A DNA stretch of 55,162 bases from Pseudomonadota bacterium (GTDB lineage: Bacteria > Pseudomonadota > Alphaproteobacteria > Micavibrionales > UBA2020), in the NCBI GenBank assembly GCA_021849295.1, contig JAJZTA010000017.1:1-55162 (forward strand). Direction: 5' to 3'. The notes beneath the pieces are model-generated. The model was not told the DNA's origin. It did no database searches and saw only the letters and a list, made by a program, of their open reading frames with translations. The position numbers and the translations under genes were made by a program. Shown in pieces: positions 23,689-31,956 of this stretch (position 1 is the first letter of the stretch; every line of letters starts with the position of its first letter).

Positions 23689-24953
23689 CGGTGCATGTTG
23701 TCGGCGGCGGACTGGTCGGCCCGTTGATGGCGGTTTATCTCGCCCAAAAGGGCTTCGACGTGGAGCTTTACGAGCGGCGGCCGGACATGCGCCGCGTGGA
23801 CGTTCCTGCCGGACGGTCGATCAACCTCGCGGTGACGGCGCGCGGCCTGAAAGCTTTGCAGGAAGTGGGCTTGCGCGACGCGGTCATGAAAATCTCCATC
23901 CCGATGAAGGGGCGGATGATCCACGACGCGGAGGGCAAAACGTCGTTTCTGGCTTACGGACAGAAAGAGGACGAGGTGATTTACGCCGCCTCGCGCGAGC
24001 TGTTGAACAAGGTGCTGCTGGAGGCCGCGGGCGCATGCAAAAACGTGAAAATGACGTTCGGCAAGACGTTCACCACAGATGATCTGGGCAAAATTAAAGA
24101 GCCTGTGATTGCGGCGGACGGCGCCTGGTCGGTGGTGCGCAAGCATATGCTGGAAAACGTGCGGAACTTCGATTACGCGCAAAGCTTCCAGACCTACGGT
24201 TACAAGGAACTGCACATTCCGCCGGACGAAAGGGGCGGCTTCCGCATGGAGAAAAACGCGCTGCACATCTGGCCGCGCAATCAATACATGCTGATCGCCC
24301 TGCCGAACACGGACGGCAGTTTTACGGTCACCTTGTTTTATCCCTATGACGGGTTCGAGAAGCTGAAAACGCCGGAAGACGTGCTGGCGTTTTTCAAGCG
24401 CGATTTCCCCGACGCCGCGCCGTTGATGCCGGCGCTGGCCGAAGATTTCTTCGCCAACCCGACGGGCGCTTTGGTGACGGTCAAATGCGCGCCGTGGAAC
24501 GACGGCAACCGCGTGCTGATCGGCGACGCGGCGCATGCCATCGTGCCGTTTTTCGCGCAGGGCATGAACAGCGGCTTCGAGGATTGCGCGTTATTGAACA
24601 GCCTTATCGGCGAAAAACCCGACTGGGCGAAGGTGTTCGACGATTTCAGCCTCAAGCGCAAGGCCGATGCGGACGCCATCGCCGACATGGCGGTCGAAAA
24701 CTTCCACGAGATGCGCGCCGGGGTGACGGACCCGAAATTCGCGCTCAAGAAGCAGGTCGGCTTCGCGCTCGAGCAGCGCTGGCCGGAAAAATTCATTCCG
24801 CGCTATTCGATGGTGATTTTTCACCCGGAAATCCCCTACGCCGAAGCCAAGCGGCGCGGCAGCGCGCAGGGTGAAATACTGGAAAAGCTGTGCGCCAACA
24901 TCAATGCGCCGGAAGAGCTGGACTGGAAAGAGGCGGAGAGGCTGTTGGCCTAA
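23685..24953 (+). CDS. kmo: kynurenine 3-monooxygenase (FAD)
   Basis: A 422-aa flavoprotein hydroxylase. The FAD motif '[20 protein letters not shown]' opens the protein, '[20 protein letters not shown]' follows, and the second FAD motif is '[20 protein letters not shown]' with 'SGFEDCALL'. This is typical of KMO rather than other aromatic hydroxylases. A cluster of hydrophobic residues near the end may associate with the membrane as in known KMOs. It is the last gene of the operon. Its stop codon overlaps that of fdxA on the opposite strand, leaving no room for a terminator. Confidence 0.94.
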   Translation: MTVHVVGGGLVGPLMAVYLAQKGFDVELYERRPDMRRVDVPAGRSINLAVTARGLKALQEVGLRDAVMKISIPMKGRMIHDAEGKTSFLAYGQKEDEVIYAASRELLNKVLLEAAGACKNVKMTFGKTFTTDDLGKIKEPVIAADGAWSVVRKHMLENVRNFDYAQSFQTYGYKELHIPPDERGGFRMEKNALHIWPRNQYMLIALPNTDGSFTVTLFYPYDGFEKLKTPEDVLAFFKRDFPDAAPLMPALAEDFFANPTGALVTVKCAPWNDGNRVLIGDAAHAIVPFFAQGMNSGFEDCALLNSLIGEKPDWAKVFDDFSLKRKADADAIADMAVENFHEMRAGVTDPKFALKKQVGFALEQRWPEKFIPRYSMVIFHPEIPYAEAKRRGSAQGEILEKLCANINAPEELDWKEAERLLA

Positions 24954-25288
24954 TCCCCATCCCCGGGCTTGTCGCTGAAATATTTCATCTTGCCCGGTTC
25001 GTTGTCGAAATCCTTGGCGTTTTCCATCGCCGGCTTCTTGCGGGTGATGTTCGGCCACTTGCCCATGGAATAGTCGCGGTTGAGCTCGAGGAACGGCTCG
25101 GCGCGCGGGTCGATGTCGGTGACGATGGCGTCGATCGGGCATTCGGGGATGCAGACGCCGCAGTCGATGCATTCGTCGGGATTGATGACGAGCATGTTCT
25201 CGCCCTCGTAGAAGCAGTCCACCGGGCAGACCTCGACGCAGTCGGTGTATTTGCATTTGATACAGATGTCCGTAACGACGTATGTCAT
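24950..25288 (-). CDS. fdxA: seven-iron ferredoxin FdxA
   Basis: A 112-aa 3Fe-4S/4Fe-4S ferredoxin. The clusters are bound by '[18 protein letters not shown]' and '[16 protein letters not shown]', and the long tail ('[13 protein letters not shown]') is typical of the alphaproteobacterial FdxA type. It acts as a low-potential electron carrier in the cytoplasm. It is preceded by a DHH phosphoesterase gene 8 bp upstream on the same strand, so the two are probably co-transcribed. It ends on the kmo stop codon. Confidence 0.95.
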   Translation of the reverse strand: MTYVVTDICIKCKYTDCVEVCPVDCFYEGENMLVINPDECIDCGVCIPECPIDAIVTDIDPRAEPFLELNRDYSMGKWPNITRKKPAMENAKDFDNEPGKMKYFSDKPGDGD

Positions 25289-25296
25289 GGCCGGCC

Positions 25297-26229
25297 TTAC
25301 CCCGCCTTGACGATTTCGCGGATGAGTTCCTCTTTGACGGTGTCGACGTCGTCGTGGGGAATCTGGCAGGTGCCGACGGCTTTGTGTCCGCCGCCGCCGT
25401 ATTTGAGCATCAGGCTGCCGACGTCGACCTTGGCCGAGCGGTTGAGCACCGACTTGCCGACGGCGAAGACGGTGTTCTGGTTCTTTTTGCCGGGCAGGAT
25501 GTGCATCGAGATGTTGGCGTCGGGATACATCGCGTAGATGGCGAAGCGGTTGATGCAGTAGATCATCGGCTCGGTGCGCAGGTCGATGACCAGCAGCTTG
25601 TTGTGCTGGGTCGAGCATTTCTTGAGCTGGTGGCGGGCCATTTCGTCGTGTTCTTTATAGACCTGCACGCGTTCTGCGACATGCGGGTTCTTGAGGATGT
25701 CGTCGATGGTCTTCGCCTTGCGGAAGATCTCGACGAACTCCAGCATCAGGTTGTAGTTGGATATTTTGTAATGGTGCAGGCGGCCGAGGCCGGTGCGGTT
25801 GTCCATGAGGAAGCCGAGCAGGACCCAGCCTTGCGGGTCGAGGATTTCGGCTTCGGTCAGCTGCGCGGAGTCGATCTTGTTCGCGGCGTCCATGATCTCT
25901 TTGCTGAAGTTCGGCATCTTTTCCGGGCCGCCGAGATATTTGTAGACGACGTCGGCGGCGGAAGGGGCCTTCGGGTCGTTGATCATGTTTTTGGCGGGCT
26001 CTTTGTTGCGTTCCGCCTCGCTGGCATGGTGGTCGAAGACCATATGCGCGTTCGGGTTATAGGGCAGGTTGGTGATGATGTCGTTGCCCGTCACGTCGAT
26101 CAGGCCGTCCTGCATGTCCTTGGGGTGGGCGAAGGTGATTTCGTCGACCATACCGGCCTCTTTGAGCAGGGCAGCGCAAACAATCCCGTCAAGGTCGCTG
26201 CGGGTGATGAGGCGATATTTTTGTGACAT
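25297..26229 (-). CDS. DHH-family phosphoesterase
   Basis: A 310-aa DHH/DHHA1 protein. The N-terminal '[17 protein letters not shown]' supplies the first Asp pair, '[15 protein letters not shown]' is the DHH motif, and '[17 protein letters not shown]' is the DHHA1 C-terminal motif. Members hydrolyse short oligonucleotides, cyclic dinucleotide products or short polyphosphates; which applies here is not decided by sequence. It is not the RecJ type, being too short and lacking the OB fold. First gene of the unit with fdxA. Confidence 0.88.
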   Translation of the reverse strand: MSQKYRLITRSDLDGIVCAALLKEAGMVDEITFAHPKDMQDGLIDVTGNDIITNLPYNPNAHMVFDHHASEAERNKEPAKNMINDPKAPSAADVVYKYLGGPEKMPNFSKEIMDAANKIDSAQLTEAEILDPQGWVLLGFLMDNRTGLGRLHHYKISNYNLMLEFVEIFRKAKTIDDILKNPHVAERVQVYKEHDEMARHQLKKCSTQHNKLLVIDLRTEPMIYCINRFAIYAMYPDANISMHILPGKKNQNTVFAVGKSVLNRSAKVDVGSLMLKYGGGGHKAVGTCQIPHDDVDTVKEELIREIVKAG

Positions 26230-26556
26230 CTATATAGTTCCCTTTCGAAGCTCTGGCGCGGTAAATTCCGTAAGTCGTGCGCGGCCGTACTACCCTTGAC
26301 GGCGTCTGCATACAACTTGTCTGTCAGATTACCCAAAATGGCATCCTGACCGCAATATCCATGCGCGCAGAAAATAGTCTGGGTGAACGGCCACGCGGCG
26401 GCGTGTGTTTTTTATGTTTAACATTACGGAATATACGTTGGGAGAAACCCGCAAGTATCGCAGTTGATTTCCGTCTTGGGCGCGCCTAGAGTCACCAGGA
26501 GCCTGTTTTTCCGGAGCTTCCGGGGGCCTTCATAATGACAAGAAAAGAATTGGGTC
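26230..26556. other. intergenic region between divergent DHH and glutamine-synthetase-like genes
   Basis: About 327 bases without a credible gene. It must contain both promoters. The last 80 bases before 26557 hold a GC-rich segment (CCGGAGCTTCCGGGGG), which can form a small hairpin. No recognisable riboswitch or binding-site family was found. Confidence 0.5.
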
Positions 26557-27900
26557 ATGGACAAGTTAGAAGAATTTATTCGCGAACACGAGATCACCGA
26601 AATCGAGTGCCTTGTTCCGGATATGTCAGGGATCGCGCGCGGCAAGATTATCCCCGCCGAAAAGTTATTACGGATATTGCGCGAGCGCGGCATGCCGCTT
26701 CCGGAGACCGTTTTCGTCCAGACGGTGACCGGCGACTATCCGGGAAGCGAACTCATGAGCCCGTCGCTGGGCGACGTCTACATCACGCCCGACGACAACA
26801 CCGTGCGCCTCGTGCCCTGGTATCAGGAGCCGACCGCGCAGATCATCTGCGACGCCTATTACAGCGACGACACGCCGGTGACGATTTCCTCCCGCTATCT
26901 GCTCAAGAAAATTCTGGCGGAATACGAGACGCGCGGTTGGCGCCCCGTCGTCGCGCCGGAGCTGGAGTTCTATCTCGTCGCCGTCAATACCGACCCCGAT
27001 ATTCCGCTGCACCCGCCCATCGGGCGTTCGGGGCGGCAGGAAAGCGGGCGTCAGGCCTACGGCATCGATGCGGTGAACGAATTCGACCCGATCTTCGAGG
27101 ACGTCTACGACTACTGCGAGGAAGAGAACATCGACATCGACACGCTGAGCCACGAGGCGGGCGCGGCGCAGATCGAAGTCAACTTCAACCACGGCGATCC
27201 GCTTGAAGTGGCGGATCAGGCTTTCCTGTTCAAGCGGACCACCCGCGAGGTGGCGATGCGCCATGGCGTCTACGCGACCTTCATGGCGCAGCCGATGCAG
27301 ACGGAACCGGGCAGCGCCATGCACATCCATCAAAGCGTCGTCGACAGCAGCACCGGACGGAACCTTTTTTCGACCGAGGACGGGCAGAACACGAAGTTCT
27401 TCCGCCACTATATCGGCGGTTTGCAAAGATACCTGCCCAGCGCGATGCCGCTGATGGCGCCCAACGTGAATTCCTTCCGCCGTTTCGGCCACAAGGAAAC
27501 CGACAGTCCGATCAACGTCGAGTGGGGGCTGGACAACCGCACGGCGGGCTTGCGCGTGCCGGTATCGAAGCCGGAAAACCGCCGGGTCGAAAACCGCCTG
27601 CCGGGCGCGGACGGCAACCCCTATCTGACCATCACGGCGACGCTCGCCTGCGGACTGCTCGGGCTGATAGAGGAGATCGAGCCGACCGAGCAGGTCAAGG
27701 GCAACGCCTACAAAAAAGGCAACAACCTGCCCATGCACATGACCGACGCGCTCAAGAAGTTCAAGAACAACAAGTCGCTGCAGGAAATTCTCGGCGAGCG
27801 GTTCGTGCGCACGCTGGTCGGCATCAAGGAAACCGAGTTCAAGGCCTACAACACGGTCATCAGCTCGTGGGAGCGCGAGAACCTGCTGCTGAACGTTTAA
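26557..27900 (+). CDS. glutamine synthetase family ligase, PuuA / gamma-glutamylpolyamine synthetase-like
   Basis: A 447-aa member of the glutamine synthetase fold. 'EIECLVPDMSGIARGKIIPA' at the N-terminus is typical of PuuA-like ligases. The metal-binding glutamates lie in 'VVAPELEFYLV' and 'HEAGAAQIEVNF', the ATP His in 'GSAMHIHQSVV', and the substrate Arg block in 'NRTAGLRVPVSKPENRRVEN'. The adenylylation Tyr loop of GlnA is not apparent. The likely reaction is ATP-dependent gamma-glutamylation of a polyamine or other amine. No other puu genes are adjacent, so the substrate is open. Confidence 0.88.
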   Translation: MDKLEEFIREHEITEIECLVPDMSGIARGKIIPAEKLLRILRERGMPLPETVFVQTVTGDYPGSELMSPSLGDVYITPDDNTVRLVPWYQEPTAQIICDAYYSDDTPVTISSRYLLKKILAEYETRGWRPVVAPELEFYLVAVNTDPDIPLHPPIGRSGRQESGRQAYGIDAVNEFDPIFEDVYDYCEEENIDIDTLSHEAGAAQIEVNFNHGDPLEVADQAFLFKRTTREVAMRHGVYATFMAQPMQTEPGSAMHIHQSVVDSSTGRNLFSTEDGQNTKFFRHYIGGLQRYLPSAMPLMAPNVNSFRRFGHKETDSPINVEWGLDNRTAGLRVPVSKPENRRVENRLPGADGNPYLTITATLACGLLGLIEEIEPTEQVKGNAYKKGNNLPMHMTDALKKFKNNKSLQEILGERFVRTLVGIKETEFKAYNTVISSWERENLLLNV

Positions 27901-27998
27901 AAAACGCGCCGCTGTCGGAAGGGCGTGCTGTTTTTATGATCCGGATCCCTCCGTGTTCATGCATGCAGTGATTGTATACGCCGCCCAGACCAAGGAAA

Positions 27999-28073
27999 TC
28001 ATTGTTCGTGAGTGCAGGCAGACATGCCGATGACGCTCGCGAGAACGAGTGCGGCGTTAAGAGTTTCTTTCAT
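27999..28073 (-). CDS. 24-aa lipoprotein-like micro-ORF
   Basis: AAGGAAA lies 7 bases before ATG 28073. The peptide MKETLNAALVLASVIGMSAC is followed by THEQ and a stop. The charged N-terminus, hydrophobic core and IGMSAC look like a type II signal peptide with a mature part of only five residues, as in entericidin-like or lysis lipoproteins. The gene lies 14 bp downstream of the cysteine-rich peptide gene on the same strand. The residue after the lipobox Cys is Thr, so outer-membrane sorting would be predicted. Such a short ORF needs independent support. Confidence 0.45.
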   Translation of the reverse strand: MKETLNAALVLASVIGMSACTHEQ

Positions 28074-28087
28074 CGGGATGTTTCCTT

Positions 28088-28318
28088 TTACTGACATTTG
28101 ACTTTGTAGCACATCTGTTTCTTACCGTCTTTGTCGGGTGCGGGGCATGTCTTGCAATACATGACGCCTTTGCCATCGACGCAAGTGCAGAACTGGCTGT
28201 TGTCCGTTTGCTTTGAGCAGGTGCAGCTGTCTCCGCTCGCGCGGGCGGCGGGAACGTTGTTTATTGTGAAGGCGAGAAGGCAAGCCAGAAGTATGAGGGA
28301 TAAACGAATTCGGGTCAT
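28088..28318 (-). CDS. small secreted cysteine-rich protein (76 aa)
   Basis: Sec signal peptide 'MTRIRLSLILLACLLAFTIN' with a likely cut after the Ala-rich 'VPAARA'. A mature domain of about 48 residues carries eight cysteines in four close pairs (CTC, CTC, CKTC, CYKVKC) and many Lys. The even cysteine number and periplasmic export suggest a disulfide-stabilised knot or, less likely, a metal-binding peptide. AGGAAAA lies before the ATG. I recognise no family. It is followed by the 24-aa lipoprotein-like ORF in the same direction. Confidence 0.75.
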   Translation of the reverse strand: MTRIRLSLILLACLLAFTINNVPAARASGDSCTCSKQTDNSQFCTCVDGKGVMYCKTCPAPDKDGKKQMCYKVKCQ

Positions 28319-28482
28319 AATTTTTCCTAACTACATATTTTGTGGTTGGCTGATGCTAACAATTAGCCCGCAGGAATCAATATGACTATTATATTAACCA
28401 TATAAACAAGTTCTCCTTGTTTTTTGCGGGGCGTAAGGTTAGAAAAAGACAGTTTTCAGGAAAAGAACGGAGTGCAAGGCGC

Positions 28483-29166
28483 ATGGGACAGCCCGCCATC
28501 AAACTGGAGCAAAACTGGCTCGACGTCATCGGCGGCGAGTTCGAACAGCCATACATGGCGCAACTCAGGAAGTTTTTGCAGGACGAAAAGGCGCGCGGCA
28601 AGGTCATCTATCCCAAAGGGGCCGAGATTTTCAATGCGCTCAACACCACCGCCTTTGACGACATCAAGGTCGTCATCATCGGGCAGGACCCGTATCATGG
28701 CGAAGGGCAGGCGCACGGCCTTTGCTTTTCTGTGCGCAAGGGCGTCGCCATTCCGCCGAGCCTGATCAACATCTATAAAGAGATCGAGGACGAATACGGC
28801 GTGAAGATGCCGCGTCACGGCGATCTGACCGGCTGGGCGGCGCAAGGCGTATTGCTTTTGAACGCGACGCTGACGGTGCAGAAGGCCAATGCCGGCTCGC
28901 ACCAGCGCAAGGGCTGGGAGGAGTTTACCGACGCCGTCATCCGCGCCGTCAACGAAAAACGCGAGCATGTGGTGTTTTTGCTGTGGGGTTCCTACGCGCA
29001 GAAGAAGGGCGCGCTGATCGACCGCAAGAAGCATCTGGTGCTGCAGGCGCCGCACCCGTCGCCGCTGTCCGCGCACCGCGGGTTTCTCGGGTGCGGGCAT
29101 TTCAAAAAGGCAAACGAGTATCTGGCGGCGCAGGGGCTTCAGCCCGTCGACTGGCAGAAAATCTAG
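28483..29166 (+). CDS. ung: uracil-DNA glycosylase, family 1
   Basis: A 227-aa Ung that removes uracil from DNA. The water-activating loop is '[20 protein letters not shown]', '[16 protein letters not shown]' follows, and the leucine loop reads '[19 protein letters not shown]', all intact. Length and motifs are normal. The ATG at 28483 has no strong ribosome site; the frame is open 22 codons upstream. Its end overlaps the stop of the convergent gene at 29163 by four bases. Confidence 0.95.
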   Translation: MGQPAIKLEQNWLDVIGGEFEQPYMAQLRKFLQDEKARGKVIYPKGAEIFNALNTTAFDDIKVVIIGQDPYHGEGQAHGLCFSVRKGVAIPPSLINIYKEIEDEYGVKMPRHGDLTGWAAQGVLLLNATLTVQKANAGSHQRKGWEEFTDAVIRAVNEKREHVVFLLWGSYAQKKGALIDRKKHLVLQAPHPSPLSAHRGFLGCGHFKKANEYLAAQGLQPVDWQKI

Positions 29167-30011
29167 AAGTGCGGGCCGTTGGCGGGTTTTTTATGCGGCG
29201 CGGGCGGCGCGCGTTTAATCACGCTGCCGTTCTTCAAATCTATTTCCTTCACGATGCCGTCCGGATGCACGACGGCGACGGGGATCGCATCGAAGTGGTC
29301 GCCGTAATAGGTTTTCGCAATGCTGGCGACGATGGGGCGCGTCGTTTCCTTTTTCGTTTGCCAGTCCTCGCTGACGGCGATGGCCATGCCTTCGCTTTCG
29401 ACCAGTTCGGGCGTCGTGCCCGTGCCCTTCACGTAGATGTGGAACTGGGCGATAAAAACGGTTTCCTCCGTCGCCGCGCGCGCGCCGAACGCGGCGCTTT
29501 GGCCTTTTTGCGGCGTGATCGTGCTGGTCGTTCCGTTTGCGTCCGTCCACGCGACATCGACGAGCTTGCCGGCCTGCGCGTCAAACGGAGCGGGGCCGTA
29601 GGCTTCGTCAACCAGATCGTCCAGCTTTCCTTGATCCATGTCCGCAATAAACTTCGCGCTGAGGCCCTGCGTGCCGAGGTCGTATTTCTTGAACAGCGTC
29701 TCCGCGTTTTTATGCTGTTCGTCTAGCGTCGCGCCCTTGACCATAATCATGGCGGCGGTCTTGTCGCCTGTCGCGGGGATGTGTTCGGGCTTGCTGTTCG
29801 AATGGTCGCCGGGATTGCGGAACGTGATGTCTTTTCCCGAGACATTGTTGATGATCATGCGCACATCGGGACGGCGCGGCGTTTGCGGCAGGGTGATGGC
29901 GTGCGTGTCGAGCAGGCGCTTGACCTGCGCCCAGAGATCATCGGCTTCGATAACTTTGTCATACCACGATCTCGCGTTACCGGCCGTATCGGGAATGTTC
30001 TTCGGAGCCAA
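29163..30011 (-). CDS. hypothetical protein of 282 aa, no recognised family
   Basis: A soluble-looking acidic protein. Notable stretches are '[20 protein letters not shown]', a '[19 protein letters not shown]' region and '[20 protein letters not shown]', with a Pro/Lys-rich tail '[16 protein letters not shown]'. There is no signal peptide or membrane segment. I suggest the TTG at 30011 because GGAGAG stands 5 bases upstream; an upstream ATG in frame at 30098 lies inside the preceding gene. It follows the 78-aa membrane protein gene at 30043-30279 after about 30 bp, so the two probably form an operon. Function unknown. Confidence 0.65.
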   Translation of the reverse strand: MAPKNIPDTAGNARSWYDKVIEADDLWAQVKRLLDTHAITLPQTPRRPDVRMIINNVSGKDITFRNPGDHSNSKPEHIPATGDKTAAMIMVKGATLDEQHKNAETLFKKYDLGTQGLSAKFIADMDQGKLDDLVDEAYGPAPFDAQAGKLVDVAWTDANGTTSTITPQKGQSAAFGARAATEETVFIAQFHIYVKGTGTTPELVESEGMAIAVSEDWQTKKETTRPIVASIAKTYYGDHFDAIPVAVVHPDGIVKEIDLKNGSVIKRAPPAPHKKPANGPHF

Positions 30012-30042
30012 TATTCTCTCCAGTGCAGCGAGGTATTTTTTA

Positions 30043-30279
30043 TTACATGTGCGTCGGCGGTTTTGGCGCTCTGATGCCTGATGTGATCGTCGGCGCATTC
30101 AGCTTGGGCGCGCCCGGAACGGGTGTGCGGTTCATGCCCATGGCCATGCCAAGGCTGTTTCCCAGACTTGCAAGCATCTTGATTCCGATTGCAAAGAAAG
30201 CCAGTCCCAACAGCGCTCTGACGCCTGTGCCTTCGAGCGGCGCGGCATAGCCTTTTTTGATTTTCAGATCGTTCGCCAT
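30043..30279 (-). CDS. small single-span membrane protein (78 aa), unknown function
   Basis: A basic N-terminus is followed by one hydrophobic segment ('ALLGLAFFAIGIKMLASL') and a Pro/Thr-rich tail ('RTPVPGAPKLNAPTITSGIR'). GGAGATG lies upstream of ATG 30279. The layout suggests an inner-membrane anchor with a flexible extension, perhaps a partner of the soluble protein encoded just downstream (29163-30011). No family recognised. Confidence 0.65.
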   Translation of the reverse strand: MANDLKIKKGYAAPLEGTGVRALLGLAFFAIGIKMLASLGNSLGMAMGMNRTPVPGAPKLNAPTITSGIRAPKPPTHM

Positions 30280-30359
30280 GGAGCATCTCCTTAAAATACG
30301 TCTAAAATGATCTAATAGTCATTGTAGCACAAAAAGTAGATTATGACATAACCCTATCG

Positions 30360-30647
30360 TCAGGAAAGGATAAATTTGACAGGATATATATTTATATCAA
30401 TGACTTGCTGGTTTTGCATGAAAGCGACCGCGACATTGCCGCGCTCTCCCAGAAGCTCCACAAACGGCGGATCGAGCGGATATTCAAAGGTGTGCCCTTC
30501 GGGCCCGGAGGGGTCGGCGTCGGCGTAAACGAGCGTGATTTGATAGCCGTCGTCATTAAAAGCGACATGGCTGATGGCATAGGGCAGCTGTTCGTCGTAG
30601 ACGATGCAGGGCGTTCCATCTTCCAGGCTGACGATTCCGGCATTCAT
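30360..30647 (-). CDS. hypothetical protein of 95 aa
   Basis: A compact, acidic, beta-rich protein with 'GIVSLEDGTPCIVYDEQLPY', 'VAFNDDGYQITLVYADADPS' and 'EYPLDPPFVELLGERGNVAV', and no export signal. The alternating hydrophobic pattern is convincing as coding. The ribosome site is weak (AAGGTCG about 9 bases before the ATG). It is separated from the neighbouring unknown genes by about 80 bp and is divergent from flp. Function unknown. Confidence 0.6.
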   Translation of the reverse strand: MNAGIVSLEDGTPCIVYDEQLPYAISHVAFNDDGYQITLVYADADPSGPEGHTFEYPLDPPFVELLGERGNVAVAFMQNQQVIDINIYPVKFILS

Positions 30648-30931
30648 GACATTTCGACCTTAGTGGGTTCCCATCCGAGTCTCTCTTTCAAGAAAAGCAT
30701 TATCTCGTGCATGCGACAAGCACTTTGCGTTCTTTGTGTTCTTTTATAAGTCGTATTCGTAATACTGTTACGCACTGCGGTATTTTAAAAACATAAAATT
30801 GTAGGCATGTCATAAAAAAGTTTAAGTTAACTATTCAAACATGCTTTTTTTACTGAAATTTAAATCTTTCAGGGTTAGACTGAAAGTGTAAGGCAACTGG
30901 TTTATTAGGCTATCAACATTTGGAGGGTAAC
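30648..30931. promoter_or_regulatory. AT-rich upstream region of the flp/tad locus with a dyad
   Basis: These 284 bases are much more AT-rich than the flanks and contain no credible gene. CTTTCAG (30866-30872) and CTGAAAG (30880-30886) form a perfect 7-bp inverted repeat with a 7-base spacer, about 45 bp before the flp start and therefore within or next to its promoter. A specific regulator cannot be named. Confidence 0.5.
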
Positions 30932-31129
30932 ATGCTTTTGAATCTCTTTGCGAAGAAAGAAGCTTTCGTACGTTGCGAAAAAGGTGCGACTGCTATCGAA
31001 TACGGTCTTATTGCGGCGGGCATTGCCGTTGCGATTAGCGTGGTTGTGTTCACTGTCGGTACGGACCTTGTCAACCTGTTCTCGGGTATCGGCGGGAAGA
31101 TCGTCAACGCCACGCCGACGTCTTCATAA
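30932..31129 (+). CDS. flp: Flp-type pilin (tad pilus subunit)
   Basis: A 65-aa type IVb prepilin. The short leader 'MLLNLFAKKEAFVRCEKG' ends at the Gly where a prepilin peptidase would cut, leaving 'ATAIEYGLIAAGIAVAISVV' with Glu5 and the EY pair of Flp pilins. The rest is a single hydrophobic helix and a short polar tail. GGAGGG lies 4 bases before ATG 30932. A terminator immediately after it would make the pilin message more abundant than the assembly genes that follow. Confidence 0.95.
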   Translation: MLLNLFAKKEAFVRCEKGATAIEYGLIAAGIAVAISVVVFTVGTDLVNLFSGIGGKIVNATPTSS

Positions 31130-31152
31130 TAAAATATTGTTGGTTACACACA

Positions 31153-31187
31153 GAAACCCGCTCCCCAAAAGGGCGGGTTTCTTTTTT
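31153..31187 (+). terminator. terminator between flp and cpaA
   Basis: The stem GAAACCCGC (31153-31161) / GCGGGTTTC (31173-31181) is followed by TTTTTT. Partial read-through would set the ratio of pilin to assembly proteins. Confidence 0.88.
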
Positions 31188-31199
31188 CAAGGGAAGCAT

Positions 31200-31724
31200 A
31201 TGACGATTGTAACGCCGGTCATTGTCGCGCAGGCCATGACGGCTGTCGTTTTGGCTGTCACGCTGTTGAGTTGCCGGTCGGATATCATGTCGCTGCGCAT
31301 ACCGAATACGCATTCCGTCACCATTCTGCTTTGCTTCGTTCCCGCATACCTGGCGACGCCGCCGGTTTTTTCGCCGCTGTGGCATCATCTTGCAGCATTG
31401 TTCCTGATATTCGCCGTCACTTATGCGATGTTCTTTGCGGGTATGATGGGCGGGGGCGATGCGAAACTGGCATCGGCGCTGGCTTTGTGGGCGGGATTGC
31501 GGGGACTGATCCCTTTTGTCTTTTTTATGTCTCTCGCGGGCGGGCTGCTCGCCGCCGTCACGTTGGTGATCCGGAAAAAAAAGCCGTTTCAAAATCCGCG
31601 CGCGGGCAGTTGGATCGCGGAAGTGCAGTCTGGAAAAGATGCGATTCCATATGGCGTTGCCATAAGCGTTGGAGCATGGGCTGCCTTTTTCCATACAGGC
31701 TTAATACCTCATTGGATAATTTAA
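31200..31724 (+). CDS. cpaA: prepilin peptidase CpaA/TadV
   Basis: A 174-aa polytopic aspartyl peptidase that cleaves the Flp leader. The first catalytic Asp is in 'SCRSDIMSLRIPN' and the second in 'MMGGGDAKLASALALWAG' (GxGD). Five or six hydrophobic helices are visible. It has the short form without an N-methylation domain, as usual in tad loci. GGGAAG precedes ATG 31200. It is directly behind the flp terminator. Confidence 0.93.
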   Translation: MTIVTPVIVAQAMTAVVLAVTLLSCRSDIMSLRIPNTHSVTILLCFVPAYLATPPVFSPLWHHLAALFLIFAVTYAMFFAGMMGGGDAKLASALALWAGLRGLIPFVFFMSLAGGLLAAVTLVIRKKKPFQNPRAGSWIAEVQSGKDAIPYGVAISVGAWAAFFHTGLIPHWII

Positions 31725-31956
31725 GTATTTAAAATAATACATTAAGAACATTGGATTTTTTCTATCACAAATCCAATTTATGTGTCAGTATGAAGGCATG
31801 TGGGCTTTTGCCTGTGGGGGAAATACGTGGATTCAACGAGAAAAAAGAGCCGAATAAAAATGCGCTCGTGCAGGTCGTCCGTCGGGGGAAAGATGAAAAT
31901 TTTCCTGACATGCGAACATGCAACGGGTGTTTGAAAGTCGAAGCGGAGTTGTCGTC

